Source of the DNA: Hirsutella rhossiliensis
Taxonomy: Eukaryota; Ascomycota; Sordariomycetes; Hypocreales; Ophiocordycipitaceae
Length of the DNA stretch: 64,000 bases
Direction of reading: 5' to 3'
NCBI RefSeq assembly: GCF_020360975.1
Contig: NW_025408669.1
Span: 1,178,001 to 1,242,000 of the forward strand
Shown here piece after piece: positions 32,373 through 44,614 of this stretch. Position 1 is the first letter of the stretch. Each line of letters opens with the position of its first letter. The position numbers were made by a program, and so were the translations under genes. The notes under the pieces were generated by a model. The model had not been told where the DNA came from and searched no databases. It worked only from the letters and a program-made list of their open reading frames with translations.

Positions 32373-35300
32373 AGATATCTAAATTACGGGATATTATATA
32401 TATATACTTTTAAACTATAGCGCGATAGGTAATTACGTTTTACCTAGAGTCGTTAATTATTACTAACTTATATAGAGATATAAGAAAGATCTATATAAAC
32501 TTATAAATATTAAAGGAGAGGCCTTTAACTATAATAACGGAATTATTAATATAGAGATTAATTACCTCGATATTAATACCTAGGGCTATAATAAATAAGT
32601 CGACTTCGATATTATAGATATTAGAAAATATAACCTTATATTAAGGCTTCTATAGCTATAGGAGAGCAACCTACTAATTAACTAAAGAACTAGCTAGCTA
32701 TATTAAGATAAAGATATAAGTTTCTAGGGCTAGTAGATTTAAGAGAAAGTAAAATTTTATAATAATTTAGCTACTAAATAGGATAAAAAAGATAACCGTT
32801 TAAGTATATTATTATAGGCTTTAGCGATATAAATAAAAATAGTAACCGAACTAGCGGATATAATAAAATAGACTAATAAGACCTATATATTAACTAATAT
32901 AGCTATATAACCTAGTATCTAATATAAATAAAATTAAGGATATAATATAAAGATTTAAAGAGTTATTACTACTTTAAAGAAAGACCTTAAATAAATTAAT
33001 AAAGAGCTTAAGTTAAAAGGAACTAGCTCTTAAGAGAAAGAATAAAGCCTATAAGATAGAATAAAGAATATCCCTTAAGAATACTAGAAATATAATAAAC
33101 TCTTTAAGGAAGAACTTAAGATAGGGTTACTTAAATATAGCTAATAAGACTACGAAATTTATCTTAAGGATAGAATAACGCTAACGTTCTATAAAATCTA
33201 TAACTTAAACGAAAAGTAACTATAAACGTTATACGACTACCTTAATAAGAATCTATAAAAGGGATATATATAAACGTTAATATTTAAAGTAAGCTACCTA
33301 GTTATATTTATTTTAAAGAAAAACGGTAAGCTATAATTAGTTATTAACTATAGACGCTTAAACGATATTATAATAAAGGACTAAATACTATTACTGCTTA
33401 TATTAGAACTATAAGATTAACTATATAGTAAAAAATAGTTTATAGCCCTTAACCTTAAAGGCGCTTATAACTTAATATATATAAAAAAGGGATATAAATA
33501 GATAATAGCCTTTAAAACGAAATTCAGACTATTCGAATATCTAGTAATACTATTTAGACTTATAAATATACTAGCTACTTTCTAATAGATAATTAATAAT
33601 ATCCTATATAAATACTTAGATATCTTTATAGTAGTATACTTAGATAATATCCTAATCTTCTTAAATACCTAAGAAGAATATAAGGAATATATATATAAGG
33701 TACTCCGCGTACTTTAGAATATAAAGTTACTAGTTAAACTAAAGAAAAGTAAGTTTTATATATAGGAAGTAGACTTCCTTAGATATACGATCTTAGTAAG
33801 AGAGATATAAATATAATAAGATAAAATTAACTTAGTTAAAGAATAGCTAACGCTAAAGAACGTTAAGGATATATAAAGTTTCCTAGGATTTATAAATTAC
33901 TACTAACGATTTATTAAAGATTTTAGAAAGATTATAGTACTACTATACGACTTAACGAAGAAGGAAAAAGAATTTATATAGAACGATAAAGCTAATAAAG
34001 CTTTCGATTATATTAAGACTACGATTACGTAAGAACTAGTCTTAACTACCTTTAATCTAAAATAATAAATCGAACTTAAAACCGATATATTAGACTTTAC
34101 TTTAAGAGTATAAATTAAATAAAAAGATAATAAAGGAAGACTACGACTAATTATATTTTACTTAAAGAAGTTATATAGTATAGAACTTAATTACCTTATT
34201 TACGATAAAGAATTCCTTATAATTATTTAAGCTTTTAAGGAATTTTAATACTACTTTCTCGGAAGTAAATATAAAGTTAAGGTCTATATAAACTATAAGA
34301 ATATCTTATATTTTATAATAACGTAATAGTTAAATAGATAATAGATCTAATAAGCTAAATACTTATTAGAATTCGACTATAAGATAATCTATAGAAAAGG
34401 AATAGAAAACGGTCGAGCTAATGCCCTTAGTCGATAAAGCAACTATAATATAGGGGTACCTATAGTAAAAGGATAGCTCTTAGAAATTAACGAAAATAGG
34501 AACTACTAGTAACGATAGCTAAATATAATATTTAAAGTATAACCTAACGACTTAACTTATTAGAAGATCCTAAAATAGATAAAAGAATATAAAGCACTAA
34601 ATAAATATAATATAGGATATTTAGAAGTTTTAATATATAAAAATAAAATCTAGATATTACTAAAATTATAAGATAAAGTTATATAAGATATATATAAATA
34701 TTTAATATATAGATACTAGGGAATCTAAAGAATAATAGAACGGATTAAACGATAATATAACTTCTTATAGCTTAAGGAAGTAGTATAATAAGTTATTAAA
34801 GAATATAAACTTTACGTATAAAGTAAAGCTAAACGATATAAACTATATAGAGAATTATAACCGCTATTAGTACTAGAGAAACTATAGGATTCGATAGCTT
34901 TTAACTATATTATAAAGCTATTACCGTCGAAAGAACCTATAACTAACGTTAAGTACGATAGTATATTCGTTATTACTAATAGATTAACGAAGTATAGATA
35001 CTTCTTACTATATAAAGAAGTAAGTAATATAAAAGAGCTAGTATATATATTCCTATAAACTATTATTAGTAATTATAGACTACTAAATAAGATTATCTTT
35101 AATAAAGGAAGCACGTTTATAGCTAAATTTTAGTAAGCTCTTATAGTATAATTAAGGACGAAATATAAGCTTAGTATAGCTTATTACCTATAAATAGATA
35201 GATAAACGGAATAACTTAACTAAACGCTTAAATAATATTTACGATACTATATTAGTTATAAATAAAACGATTAAGTTAAATAGCTACTAATAGCGTAACT

Positions 35301-35880
35301 AGCTTATAATAGCTTAGTTATAAAAATAACTAAGCTCTTATTAGTATATACTAATTACGGATATAACCTAGAAGTATTTAAGGTTACTTAAAAAGGACTA
35401 TAAGCGGAACGAGCGATACTATAAGTAGATTAGCTATAAAAATTATATAAAGAAATATAATAAGAACTTTAATTCGTTAGAAAATAAATATCTACTTACT
35501 ATAATTAGAAAAGATTATAGGGACTAATCTTTTAAGAGGGAGATATAGTCTACCTTATATAACGAAATCTTAAAATAAAATAACTAAGTAATAAATTAGA
35601 TTTTAAGAAACTTAAACCGTTTAAGGTTAAGAAAGCTATTTTAAAAGTTAACTATAAACTTTCGCTACTAATAATAATATAGATATACCTAATATTTTAT
35701 ATCTTATTATTAGAACTAGTACTATAAGACGCTAAACTATAAAATAAAATCGAAGTTAACGATAATTAGGAATATAAAGCTAAATAAATACTAAATATAA
35801 GAAAATAAGGTTAGTAATAAGAATACCTTATTAAATAGAAAGGATATAGACTAAAAGAGAATACCTAGGAACTACTTAAG
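32373..35880 (+). pseudogene. gypsy-2 pol remnant (protease, RT, RNase H, integrase, chromodomain)
   Basis: The protease-like LLNYSAIGNYVLPR (from LLDxGAxxN) lies at 32405-32450, immediately after the SINE. The reverse transcriptase YLDNILIF motif is near 33640-33665, followed by RNase H and integrase motifs colinear with gypsy-3, ending in a chromodomain-like EYLIK...KGY near 35825-35870. Saturating RIP has put stops throughout. Confidence 0.8.
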
Positions 35881-36694
35881 CACTTAACCTACTATAGCTC
35901 TTTACTTCGATAATTTTACTAAAAGGTTTAGGAGGGATTAAAGGACTAAGATCTATAAACTCCTCGCTAATACCGAATAAGGACTAATTCACCTTATTAA
36001 GAACGCCTAACGATTATAAGTTATTTACTACCTAATACTTATATATATCGAGTATAGGCAAAACGCTATCCTTAGTATCTACTTCTTAGATACTATAACG
36101 AAATAACTTAGAACTCTTTTCCTTTATACGATTCCGAATCTTTTAGATATAAGCTAAACGATTAATAGCGATAGATATTTACGACTAAAGGTTCGTAAGC
36201 TATACCTAAAGCTCTAATAAGGCTTCCTTAGCTTCTTTCTCTTTAGAATATAGCCTATACTACTCTACTAATAATTTAGTTACTAAAAGAAATACGTTAG
36301 CTACTACGCATAGAAAGAATTAAAAGATACTTATAAAAAGAGGCTACTAAAACACTATTATAATAAGGACGACTACTAGCAATATAATTATTATAGCGCA
36401 AAGAATTTTCGGCTATCTAATAATTCGTCTTCTTCGCCTTAAAGTATTAAGTATATAGTATATTAGTAGGATCTCTACTTAAGTCGATATATTTAGTAAG
36501 AGTAGCGCGCTTAAAGGCTTTTCGGGAACGATTTTTTAGTATACGACTAGATATACTATTAGTAGTATATCCTAAAAAGATAAAGAAATAAGGAACAATA
36601 TACTTACGTATAACGCGATAAGGGTATATTTATATACGGCGGCTAAGGTAGCTATAGTAGGTCTTATAGATAAGACTAAAAGGAGGGGAGATAT
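35876..36694 (-). pseudogene. Antisense ORF of gypsy-2
   Basis: It is bounded like the antisense frames of gypsy-1 and gypsy-3: the start is next to the polypurine tract (ATG mutated to ATA), and the stop is opposite the chromodomain end. The span is 819 nt, a multiple of three, longer by 57 nt than in gypsy-3. It is heavily RIP-mutated. I checked the ends of this copy and not every codon. Confidence 0.55.
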
Positions 36695-36696
36695 TA

Positions 36697-37146
36697 TATT
36701 ACGACTATAGCTACTAAGCCGCTAACGGTCGACCGCGTTAAGTATATAATATAGCTTAACGGATAAATAGTTAGCACGACTATCTAATAGGTATAGGATC
36801 GAGGGGATTATAGAGATCTAAGTAATCTAGGATTAATAGGATTACTATGCCCTATACAATCTAACGTTAGGGATTATAGCTAGGCCTATAATCTAAGGAT
36901 AGTCTCTATAGGTATATATAGCTACCTACTTTTACTCCTTTAGATAGATAGCTCTCTAGCTTTTAATATAGATCTTTATTACGATTCTATCTCTAATTCT
37001 AATTACTTAGTTATAGTCTATAGTCTATAACCTCCGACTTATTACTAACGTAATATACTTATTATTACTTAGACTACGCCCTATTATATCTACTAATATA
37101 AACCCCTTAATAGGTTTATCCCTTAGGAATAATACCGGTCGTTATA
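36697..37146 (+). repeat. 3' LTR of gypsy-2
   Basis: 450 bp, starting TATTACGACT after the polypurine tract AAAAGGAGGGGAG (36678-36690) and ending GGTCGTTATA. AGTAA at 37147-37151 repeats 10551-10555, giving the target duplication of the whole gypsy-2 element, whose 5' LTR is at 10556-10976. Confidence 0.85.
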
Positions 37147-37457
37147 AGTAATTAAAATTAAAGATAGAATCATAATAAAGATCTATATTAAAAGCTAAAG
37201 AGCTATCTATTTAAAGGAGTAAAAGTAGGTAGCTATATATACCTATAGAGACTATCTTTAGATTATAGGCCTAGCTATAATCCCTAATATTAGATCGTAT
37301 AAAGCGTAGTAATCCTACTAATCCTAGATTACTTAGATCTCTATAATCCCTTTAATCCCCTATCTATTAAATAGTTATACTAACTATTTATCTATTAGAC
37401 CGTATTACGTGCTTAACGCGGTCGACTATTAGCGGCCTAGTAGCTATAGTCGTAATA
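37147..37457 (-). repeat. Remainder of the gypsy-0 LTR
   Basis: An inverted LTR piece that completes the one cut at 10555. It starts with the duplicated AGTAA and ends GTCGTAATA. It carries the gypsy-2-type middle (37225-37330), not the gypsy-1 type. Confidence 0.8.
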
Positions 37458-37880
37458 ATAGCTAAGGAAGGTATATAGTAAGGCACTTTATCTTAAGGTG
37501 CTTAAACTATAAGAGGGAAAGAGAGGTATTTTACTAAGCTTTAAAGGGATAGAAGGAGGCCCTTAGCCTACCTTATCTTTATAGCTCTAAGGAAGGAAGG
37601 GAAGCCCTTTAACCTTCTTAGCTAAAATAAAGATAGGAATAGCTAAGTAGCTTAAAAAGGAGTAACCTAAGGGCCCTAGGGCCCTTAGGAGGGAAAAATA
37701 CTATATAAGAGGAACTAAATTAACCTTTCCTTTATCTTTACCTTTATAGCTACCCTTTCCTTAATTAGCTATAAGCCCTTAGGCCCTATAGCTAGCTAGG
37801 ACTACTAATAAGGGCCTAGGCCCTTATTAGCCTCGCTATAGCCTTAGAGGCTATATATAAGTAATAAGAAAAAATTAGAC
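37458..37880 (+). mobile_element. LINE-C: 5'-truncated, RIP-mutated LINE 3' end
   Basis: It matches LINE-B 26275-26688: the C-terminal ORF2 region, the 3' UTR with the GGGCCCTAGGGCCC-type block, and a short A-rich tail. Nearly all CpA/TpG are gone. 5' truncation is usual for LINE copies. Confidence 0.85.
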
Positions 37881-38437
37881 CTTTTTTTTTCTTTCTTTAA
37901 TACCTTTATATTATAAAGTAACTTAAACGAAGCCTATAATACTTTAGGAATAGTATTATAACTAATAGTAATAGTAGTAATAGCGGCGGCGGTAATAATA
38001 GTAATAGTATTATAATAGTACTTAATTTAAGTTAAGCTAGCTTAAGGCGGCTTAATATAAGTATTTAAAAGCGCTAAAGGTATAACGAAATTAACGAACT
38101 TAGCTATAGTCTATAATCTCTTATAGTATTATAATAAAGATCGACCGCTTAAGGAAATATAAAGGGAAGGAGATTAAGAGGAGGACGTAGTAAGAAGGGC
38201 GCGCCGCTAGCTTTATTAAGGTAGCTAGCTTTATTAAGGTAGCTAGCTTCGTTAAGGCAGCTAGCTTCGTTAAGCGTTAAAGGGATCGTTAAGTAGGCGC
38301 CGCCGCTATACCTATATAGTTATAAGGGCTAAGGAGGAGCTAGATTAATTAATAAGCTAATTATTGTAACTTCGAGCTTAAGGCTTAAATATATATTATT
38401 TAAGTATATTAAGAGGTATATAATATATAGTATTTAC

Positions 38438-38468
<31 letters not shown>

Positions 38469-38758
38469 AGCGGGCGGGGGTATAAGCGTTTAGGCAGCAC
38501 CGCTACCTACTATATAAGCGCTATATAAATAAGCAGGGCGGGCTAGTACTAGTATATATCTTAAAAATAAAGCCTTTATATAAATAGCGATATATATTTA
38601 TATAAATAGTAATACTTAATAATAATACTTATATAAAATAAAACTTAAAGATAAAGTAAATACTAATACTTTAAATAAATTATTTAAGTAATATTTTAAA
38701 AATAATTTTAAAAATAACATTATATTATACTAATCTTTCCCTAATATTATATTACCAG
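37881..38758. other. AT-rich repeat-derived spacer between LINE-C and RAT1
   Basis: No coding potential. It contains a T-rich run (37884-37895), a short GGC/TAATAG repeat (37970-38010), four 18-bp tandem units at 38206-38275, and a (TA)n run at 38442-38468. CpA/TpG depletion continues to the edge of RAT1. Confidence 0.6.
38206..38275. repeat. 18-bp tandem repeat, about four units
   Basis: GCTAGCTTTATTAAGGTA twice, then two variants with TTCGTTAAGGCA-type ends. The variants differ mainly by C/T and G/A changes. Confidence 0.85.
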
Positions 38759-41586
38759 TTAGGGGTGTCTAAAGTATGGTCGATAGTTATCTACCTGCCG
38801 AAAACCTCCCGGATTATAGTGACCTGGTCTACCTGCCCTGTCGCGGTCAGGGCCATAGAAAACAGGCTCTTGGCGTCCACTAGGTGGATCTGATCGCTCT
38901 AGACGTCCCCCAGCATAGCTTCGTCCAGCTCGACTTGCCTTTCCCCGAATCACCTCAATGTCGCTCCTCGTTAAAGCGGGCGACGGCAATTGGGCTCCCC
39001 TGAGAAGCATTGACTTATGGGCTTGCGAAGACAATGGTATGTCGTAGTAGACACTACGTCGACAATGTCAGTACTCTCACGTCTGGATTGCTAAGGCAAC
39101 ATACCTGATCGATCGATCGTAATCTAGGTCCGGCATCGCACGCCTCTCTAGAGGATATCGCAACATCCCGTGGGGAACGTAGTCGTCTTGCTTCTCCACC
39201 TTTCCGCAAAGGCCGTTGCTTGTCTTTGGGTTGAGCTTGAGCCTCGTGGAGCCTTGGCGCTTCGAGTAGAATCTGGTCAAGACTTCGTCGTACAAGCTCT
39301 CATGGCTGTCAGCGAAGAGGAGAACGTCCCTTCCAACGCTGTTGCGGATGATGTCTCCGGGACTCAGCAAAGGGTACTTTTGTTGGACGGCGGCGAGCAG
39401 TCGAGGCATGTCGATGAATGGCAACAGTGCCACGCCTTGCCAAGCCATCTTCTTCCCGTTGAGGTCTATCTCGAAGTCTTCGGGATAAAAGTCGATAATT
39501 TCGCTGTCCTTATTCGTCATAAGATCGTGGAAGACTTCCGGCAGGGCGTGACGAGAAGCAGCTGGCAAAACACTCATTAACTGTTCAAACGGCCTGGATG
39601 TGTACCCCTTGTCGAAAGTAATATCCATCTCGGCCATGTCCTTGAAGTCCGCCGCGAAGGGTGCGTAGTGGTATGGGTAATACCAATCCCACGAGGGGCA
39701 TCCCTGGAAGTAGTACAGCAACACCCACGCCAGTCCTTCTGCGTAGGCGCGGGCGACCTCATGGCGGAATTTCAAGTCGGTGGCTTCTTTGTGAAACTTT
39801 TGCTGATAGTAACGATCAGCGTACCCGTCCTCCCACAGCCGAACCGCATCAACGGGGCCCTCGACGGGAATCGGGGGCGTAGCGGTTTTCGCTGCCTGTT
39901 GTCCGGTAGTGCCGACTGCCTCTTCAGGGTGGGATGCTTTGCGTTTCCCAAGGACGGACTGTGATGCTCCATTGGTCGTATCGTCAGAGTTCGGCGTCTG
40001 CTTCTCGCCACGCAACTGCGACTTGAGAACGCTCGCTGCACTCTTATTCGCGACGTTCGCGTCTGGAAGCGCACCGCGATTGACCACCATGTCATGAGTG
40101 ATAGCTCGCGGAAGCTCCCTCGGGTATGAGGCAATTGGATGAAGTTGCAGGCCGCGAGCGGGGTCTGAGTGGCCGCTTCTCATAGACTTTGCCGCGTGTC
40201 CTTGACGCCCCGACATGGCATGGCCGTCAGCCTGTAGCTTTCTCCGCTTGAAACTCGCCTCCCGGCGGTCTTCCTGCTCTTTCCGGCGCTTGAAAATCGC
40301 ATCCTCCTGCTTGGCAAGCCCGTCCAAGATGCGCTGTGCTCGTTCCCAATTGATGTAGCCGTCCTTTGTGACGAATCCACCCATTGTCGGAAGGTTATCC
40401 CGCCATATCGCTGTCAAAGTATCGATGCCGTGTTCGCGGATTTCCAGGGCCGGAAGGTGAGGCAAGAAGTCGTTTCCCACGAAACAGCACATGAATACCC
40501 AGTCGTCAATGGCGCGTTCCAGATCAAAGCGATACGGCAAGCCAGGGACTGCCAACTCGGCGGCCAGATACTCCCGCAGAACTGACACATGAAGCCAGAT
40601 GAAAGGCTTGAGGCTGAGACCGTGCGTCTTCTCATCAAACTCGCCCTGCTTGTCCTTTTGCTCGCCACGGCAGTCGCGCGCCTCGTGTCCCCGTTGTCCG
40701 CACAGCTTGCACGTCCTTGCCTTGCTCTCTTGGAAAAAGACGTCTTCTCGCAGTACCCTGAAATGGGGCTCATGCGTTGCGAGGCCGAGCATGATCAGGT
40801 CAGCGTCGAGGCCGTAAATGACGTGCCGCGTGTTTGGGTCATGATCGGAGGAGGCCCGCTGCGATCGAATAAAAGACATGATTTTGTGTTCGCCTTCTCC
40901 AGGGACAGTGGCATCGGAGATGATGACCTTGAGCTTTGCCCAGGCAGGGTCGGTGTTGAGTTTGTACTGGCACCAGTAGCGAAGACTCGTGGCGAGTATG
41001 TCCATGAATGGTGTACCAGGGGTGATTGAGTTAGAGTCAAATGCCTTCTTGGCGACATTTTCTTCGTGATCGGGGGGCAAAACACCATTGTTCTGCTGCT
41101 TCAAAAGCTTCAGGAGCTCTTGCTTCTCTGCCTCCTTCTCCTTGGCCTCCTGGGCCGACCGGAACCGTCGTGATCTTTGCTGGTTCATTTTGGCTCGTGG
41201 CGCAACGCCGTCTGGCCATTTCGGGTGAGCAACATCGCACTTGAGCTGGGGAAGGGGATTTGGAGAGATGGCCTACCGACAGCGATCATGAGGATCTTGC
41301 GTGGGCGAACCATGTTCACGACACGATCTGTGTACTTGAACACCTCCAACATCATTTCCTCCTCGTCCTTGGGCGCAGGTCTGTCCTCTGGGTGCGAGCA
41401 TGGGTGGACGATGCCGTTCATGTCAAGGTAGAGGTTATCAAATTCCTCGCCATTGGGATTTCGCGTGGTCGCGTCGACCGGGATCACGCTGCCGTCCTCC
41501 ATAGTGACGGGCCGCTCCTCTATCACAGGCGAGATGATTTTCGGATACTTGCTCGAGAGCCATCGAAACGCTGCGGGAATGCCCAT
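38759..41586 (-). CDS. RAT1: 5'-3' exoribonuclease 2 (RAT1/XRN2), three exons
   Basis: Nuclear 5'-3' exonuclease that degrades the downstream transcript to terminate RNA polymerase II and trims rRNA and snoRNA ends. Exons: 41586-41277, 41211-39105 and 39053-38759. The introns (65 and 51 nt) are GT-AG and restore the frame, giving 903 aa. The start [18 protein letters not shown] is diagnostic of XRN enzymes. Also visible are the acidic catalytic motifs GEGEHKIM (about 208-215) and [10 protein letters not shown] (236-245), a CCHC knuckle [14 protein letters not shown] (271-284), [11 protein letters not shown], and [27 protein letters not shown]2-type and not XRN1 by length and knuckle. The C-terminus is short and lacks the long Gly/Arg-rich tail often seen. 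The stop lies at the edge of RIP-mutated DNA, so the tail may be truncated. Confidence 0.93.
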
Positions 41587-41841
41587 GGTCGCTGTTGTGC
41601 TGGGGTGACACTTTGGAGATGTGTCGCGGCTATTCTAGTAGCGGAGAAAGGAGATTATTTATTCTTGACGTAAGGTAGGGAACTTAGGTACAGTCAACCA
41701 GGGCTATAACGATCACGTGTTATACTAATAATCGGGATGTAACGATAAGATAGGCTTGCATAGCTGTCACGAGACTGGCAGGAGATATAATAAGCACTAA
41801 GTCAGCCCACCTAAAGTCCGGCACACCCTAACACCGGAACT
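41587..41841. other. RAT1 upstream region
   Basis: About 250 bp of mixed composition with normal CpA/TpG near the gene, becoming repeat-like beyond 41835. It should contain the RAT1 promoter and leader; no TATA box or specific site was recognised. Confidence 0.4.
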
Positions 41842-41945
41842 CTTTTTTTTTATACTTATATATAGCCTTTAATACTATAGCGAGGCTAGGTATAGCTAAG
41901 CTCTTTCTAATAGCCTTAGCTAACTATAAAGCTTAAAAGCTTTTT
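41842..41945 (-). mobile_element. Decayed LINE 3' stub, minus strand
   Basis: A poly-T run (41842-41850) is followed by a degraded match to the LINE 3' UTR in reverse complement (ATAGCGAGGCTA block near 41879-41890). Further decayed AT-rich DNA follows. Confidence 0.5.
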
Positions 41946-42354
41946 TTTAATTATTATTATAAAATAAGTAAAGGTATATATATAAGTACTATTTATAAGA
42001 TAATATTAATAAGCTATATAGAGCTCTTTTATATATAGCTAGCCTATATATATATATATAGGATCTAGCCCTCCGTATATAACTATATAGCTTAGGCTAT
42101 AGCTTAAGTATATAACCTATAATACTTAAAAACTTTTATATAATACCCTTCCTTTAGCGTAGTATAGCGCTACCTTATTAATAGCTTTTATATAATTAAG
42201 TCTTAGGCTCCTTATACTACTAGCTCTACCTTACCCTTTCCTATTAATTATACTAGCCCTACTAGCTTTATTATCCCTATGCTTATTAACTTAGGTAGCT
42301 AGAACCTAGCTTTATACTTATTAGCTAGCCTAGACCTATATAAGCCTTAGGTTA
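41946..42354. other. AT-rich RIP-mutated spacer
   Basis: No gene seen. There is a (TA)n run near 42044-42061 and blocks of short AGCTA-type words. It is probably old transposon DNA, but no family was recognised. Confidence 0.4.
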
Positions 42355-42433
42355 AAGGGGGATAGTATAGTAATAAGAGCGCTTAAAAGACCCGCTTCTT
42401 TTATAAGGTTATAGGTTTAAATCCCGCTCCCTT
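42355..42433 (+). pseudogene. tRNA-like sequence, RIP-mutated
   Basis: A B box in mutated form, GGTTTAAATCC (from GGTTCRAATCC), lies at 42413-42423. The acceptor arms AAGGGGG and CTCCCTT pair over seven bases, and an A-box-like TAGTATAGTA is near 42363-42372. The anticodon arm is not canonical and T-stem pairs are disrupted by G-to-A changes. It may be a dead tRNA gene or a SINE head. A gypsy LTR fragment abuts its 3' end. Confidence 0.45.
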
Positions 42434-42478
42434 ATAATAACTAGTATTATTCTTAAGGGATATACCTATTAAAGGGCC
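42434..42478 (-). repeat. LTR end fragment of the gypsy family
   Basis: About 45 bp match the LTR terminus at 9131-9175, immediately 3' of the tRNA-like sequence. The rest of the LTR is missing. Confidence 0.6.
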
Positions 42479-42708
42479 GACTTAATAAATATTATAAGTA
42501 AAGCTATTTATATAATACCCTTTTACTATTAGTATAACGGATATATTTTTTCGGTATATATACCCGCTAGCCCGCCCCGCCTAAAGTACCGCGCCCGGCC
42601 TAGTAAGTATCTATATCTTTTAAATGCCCCCGTCTATATATATATATATTGCGCCTACCTATACCTACTTACTTATCTATATATATAAATTTAAAGCTAC
42701 TATCGAGG
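42479..42708. other. AT-rich spacer with (TA)n
   Basis: Nothing coding was recognised. There is a short (TA)n run near 42633-42648. It ends where LINE-D begins. Confidence 0.4.
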
Positions 42709-44472
42709 GATTATTACGTCCTTTTAGCTAACTTTTTGAAACTAAGCCTAAAATACGAAAAAAGCATACGCCTAGAACCCTCGCGAATAGCATATTACGC
42801 CCCCCTAAGTGCAGCCTCGCGCAGCTACTAGCGGGTGCGTAATATGCTGCCGAAGATAGCGAGCTAGGCTTTTCCCCTATAGGTGGAAAACCTTCCCCGC
42901 CCTCGCTAACTAATACGTACCCCTATAAACGTAACTAAGCCCGGACCCGACCTAGGACCCGGCCTAGGCCCTAGGCAGGCCCCTTCGACCCCTTTAATAT
43001 AGGGGACGAAATAAGCACCCTAGAGGCTAGGGCCCGCTTAGAAGAAGCCTTAGAAGGCTAACGCCCTTTAAGGACCTTAGAAGGGAAGCCTAAAGCTAGA
43101 GACTAAGACTAAGGCTAAGAGGATATCGAGATAGAAGATAACGAAATAAGCCTAGTACCTACCTAGGCTACTAGCCCGATCTAGCCTAGCGGGCCTAGCG
43201 GGCCTAAGACTAGTACCTTTAAGCCTAGCCTATCCCTGCCTCGGGCTAGCTACTTCTAGCTAAACTAGCCCCTTAAGTAGGTAAAGGGACGAAAGAGGGC
43301 TGCTCTTAGTAGCCCTATTAGCCCTACGCCTACCCGGCTTATACTCTAACGCCTATAGCAATAGCAGCCCTAGCCCTAGCCCTAGCACCCCTTCCTAAGG
43401 GATCAGCCTAGGCTTCCTCTAACAGGCCCTCTAGGCCCTTAAGGAAGCCTAAAAAATCGAACCCTTTTATAAGACCCTTATAGAAGGGCTCGAAAAGGCA
43501 GCTATAGGGACCCCGGACCGCTAACAGCCCCTATAACAGCCCCCGCAACAGCCCCCGCACCAGCCTAAGGCCGCCTAGCAGCCTAAGGCCATGAAAGGAA
43601 ATCTCGAAGCTAGCTCGTAGGCTAAGGTCGCCGTAAAGAAGGCGCCTAAGGCCCCGGCTAAGACCCCGGCTAAGGCCCCGGCTAAGGCCCCGGCTAAGGC
43701 TCCGGCTAGGGCCCCGGCTAAGAGGAACGTAAAGGAGGACTTCTAGCTTATCCTAAAGCTAAAGAAGGGATCGCTAACGCCGACTATTAACCCTATTGCT
43801 CTTTATAACGAGCTTAATAAGGCTATAGGGGAACTAGCTATATTAGCTCTATCGACTTCGAATAGAGGTAATATAGTTATAATAATAAAAGCCCCTTATA
43901 TAGCGAAGAAACTTCTAGAGTAGCGGAATAAGTAGTCCCTATACTTTAAGGGACTACCTATCGAATCGGCCGACCTTCTTACTAGCTAGACTAAGCTAGT
44001 AGCCCGGAGCGTCCCTAACCTCCTAGAGACCCCTATCCTCGATATCTTCGCCGTAGAGGCTAAGACCTTTAGCGGGATCGATATCCTAGGGCAGCCTAGG
44101 TAGCTAGGCACCCTAGGCCTAACGTAAAAGACGGGGTCCGTCGTCTTCGTAGTCCCTTTAGAGGCTATAGGGGCCGAATACCGGAAAAAAGGCCTCTATA
44201 TAGCAGGCCTATAGCTTTGAGTCGAGGCCTATAAGGAATATACTATACGCACGCAGTGCTATAGATACCTTTCCTTCGGCTATAACCCCCGGACCTGCCG
44301 GCAGCTTATTAAGTATGCCTTTTACCCGGAAAAGCACCTAACTAGGGATTATAGCTGCCCTAGCTATAAGGCTAGCTAAGGGTGTTCTTACTTTAAGGTC
44401 TAATGCTATAACTATAAGGGAGAACACCTTACGACTAATAAGGTGTAATACGGAGTTTATAAGGGAATAACT
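42709..44472 (+). mobile_element. LINE-D: 5' half of a LINE (5' UTR plus ORF1 only)
   Basis: It matches the first 1.78 kb of LINE-E and stops at the last codons of ORF1 (GGAATAACTA), where LINE-E starts. It is more heavily RIP-mutated than E. The ORF1 frame (ATG about 42844) retains the Ala/Pro/Lys repeat (43640-43725) and traces of the CCHC region (44250-44450), but with many stops. A LINE lacking its 3' half cannot arise by ordinary 5' truncation, so E cut it or a rearrangement removed the rest. Confidence 0.85.
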
Positions 44473-44614
44473 AAAAAAACATCATCACGTCTTTTTAGCT
44501 AACTTTTCGAAACCAAGCCTAAAATACGAAAAAAGCATACGCCTAGAACCCTCGCGAATAGTATATTACGCCCCCCTAAGTGCAGCCTCGCGCAGCTACT
44601 AGCGGGTGCGTAAT

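Noticed and set aside
39170..41673. Several plus-strand frames across RAT1
   Set aside because: They are antisense shadows of a highly conserved gene with clear XRN motifs on the minus strand.
42355..42433. A functional tRNA gene on the plus strand
   Set aside because: T-stem pairs are disrupted, the B box is mutated and no canonical anticodon loop forms. It lies in RIP-mutated DNA.
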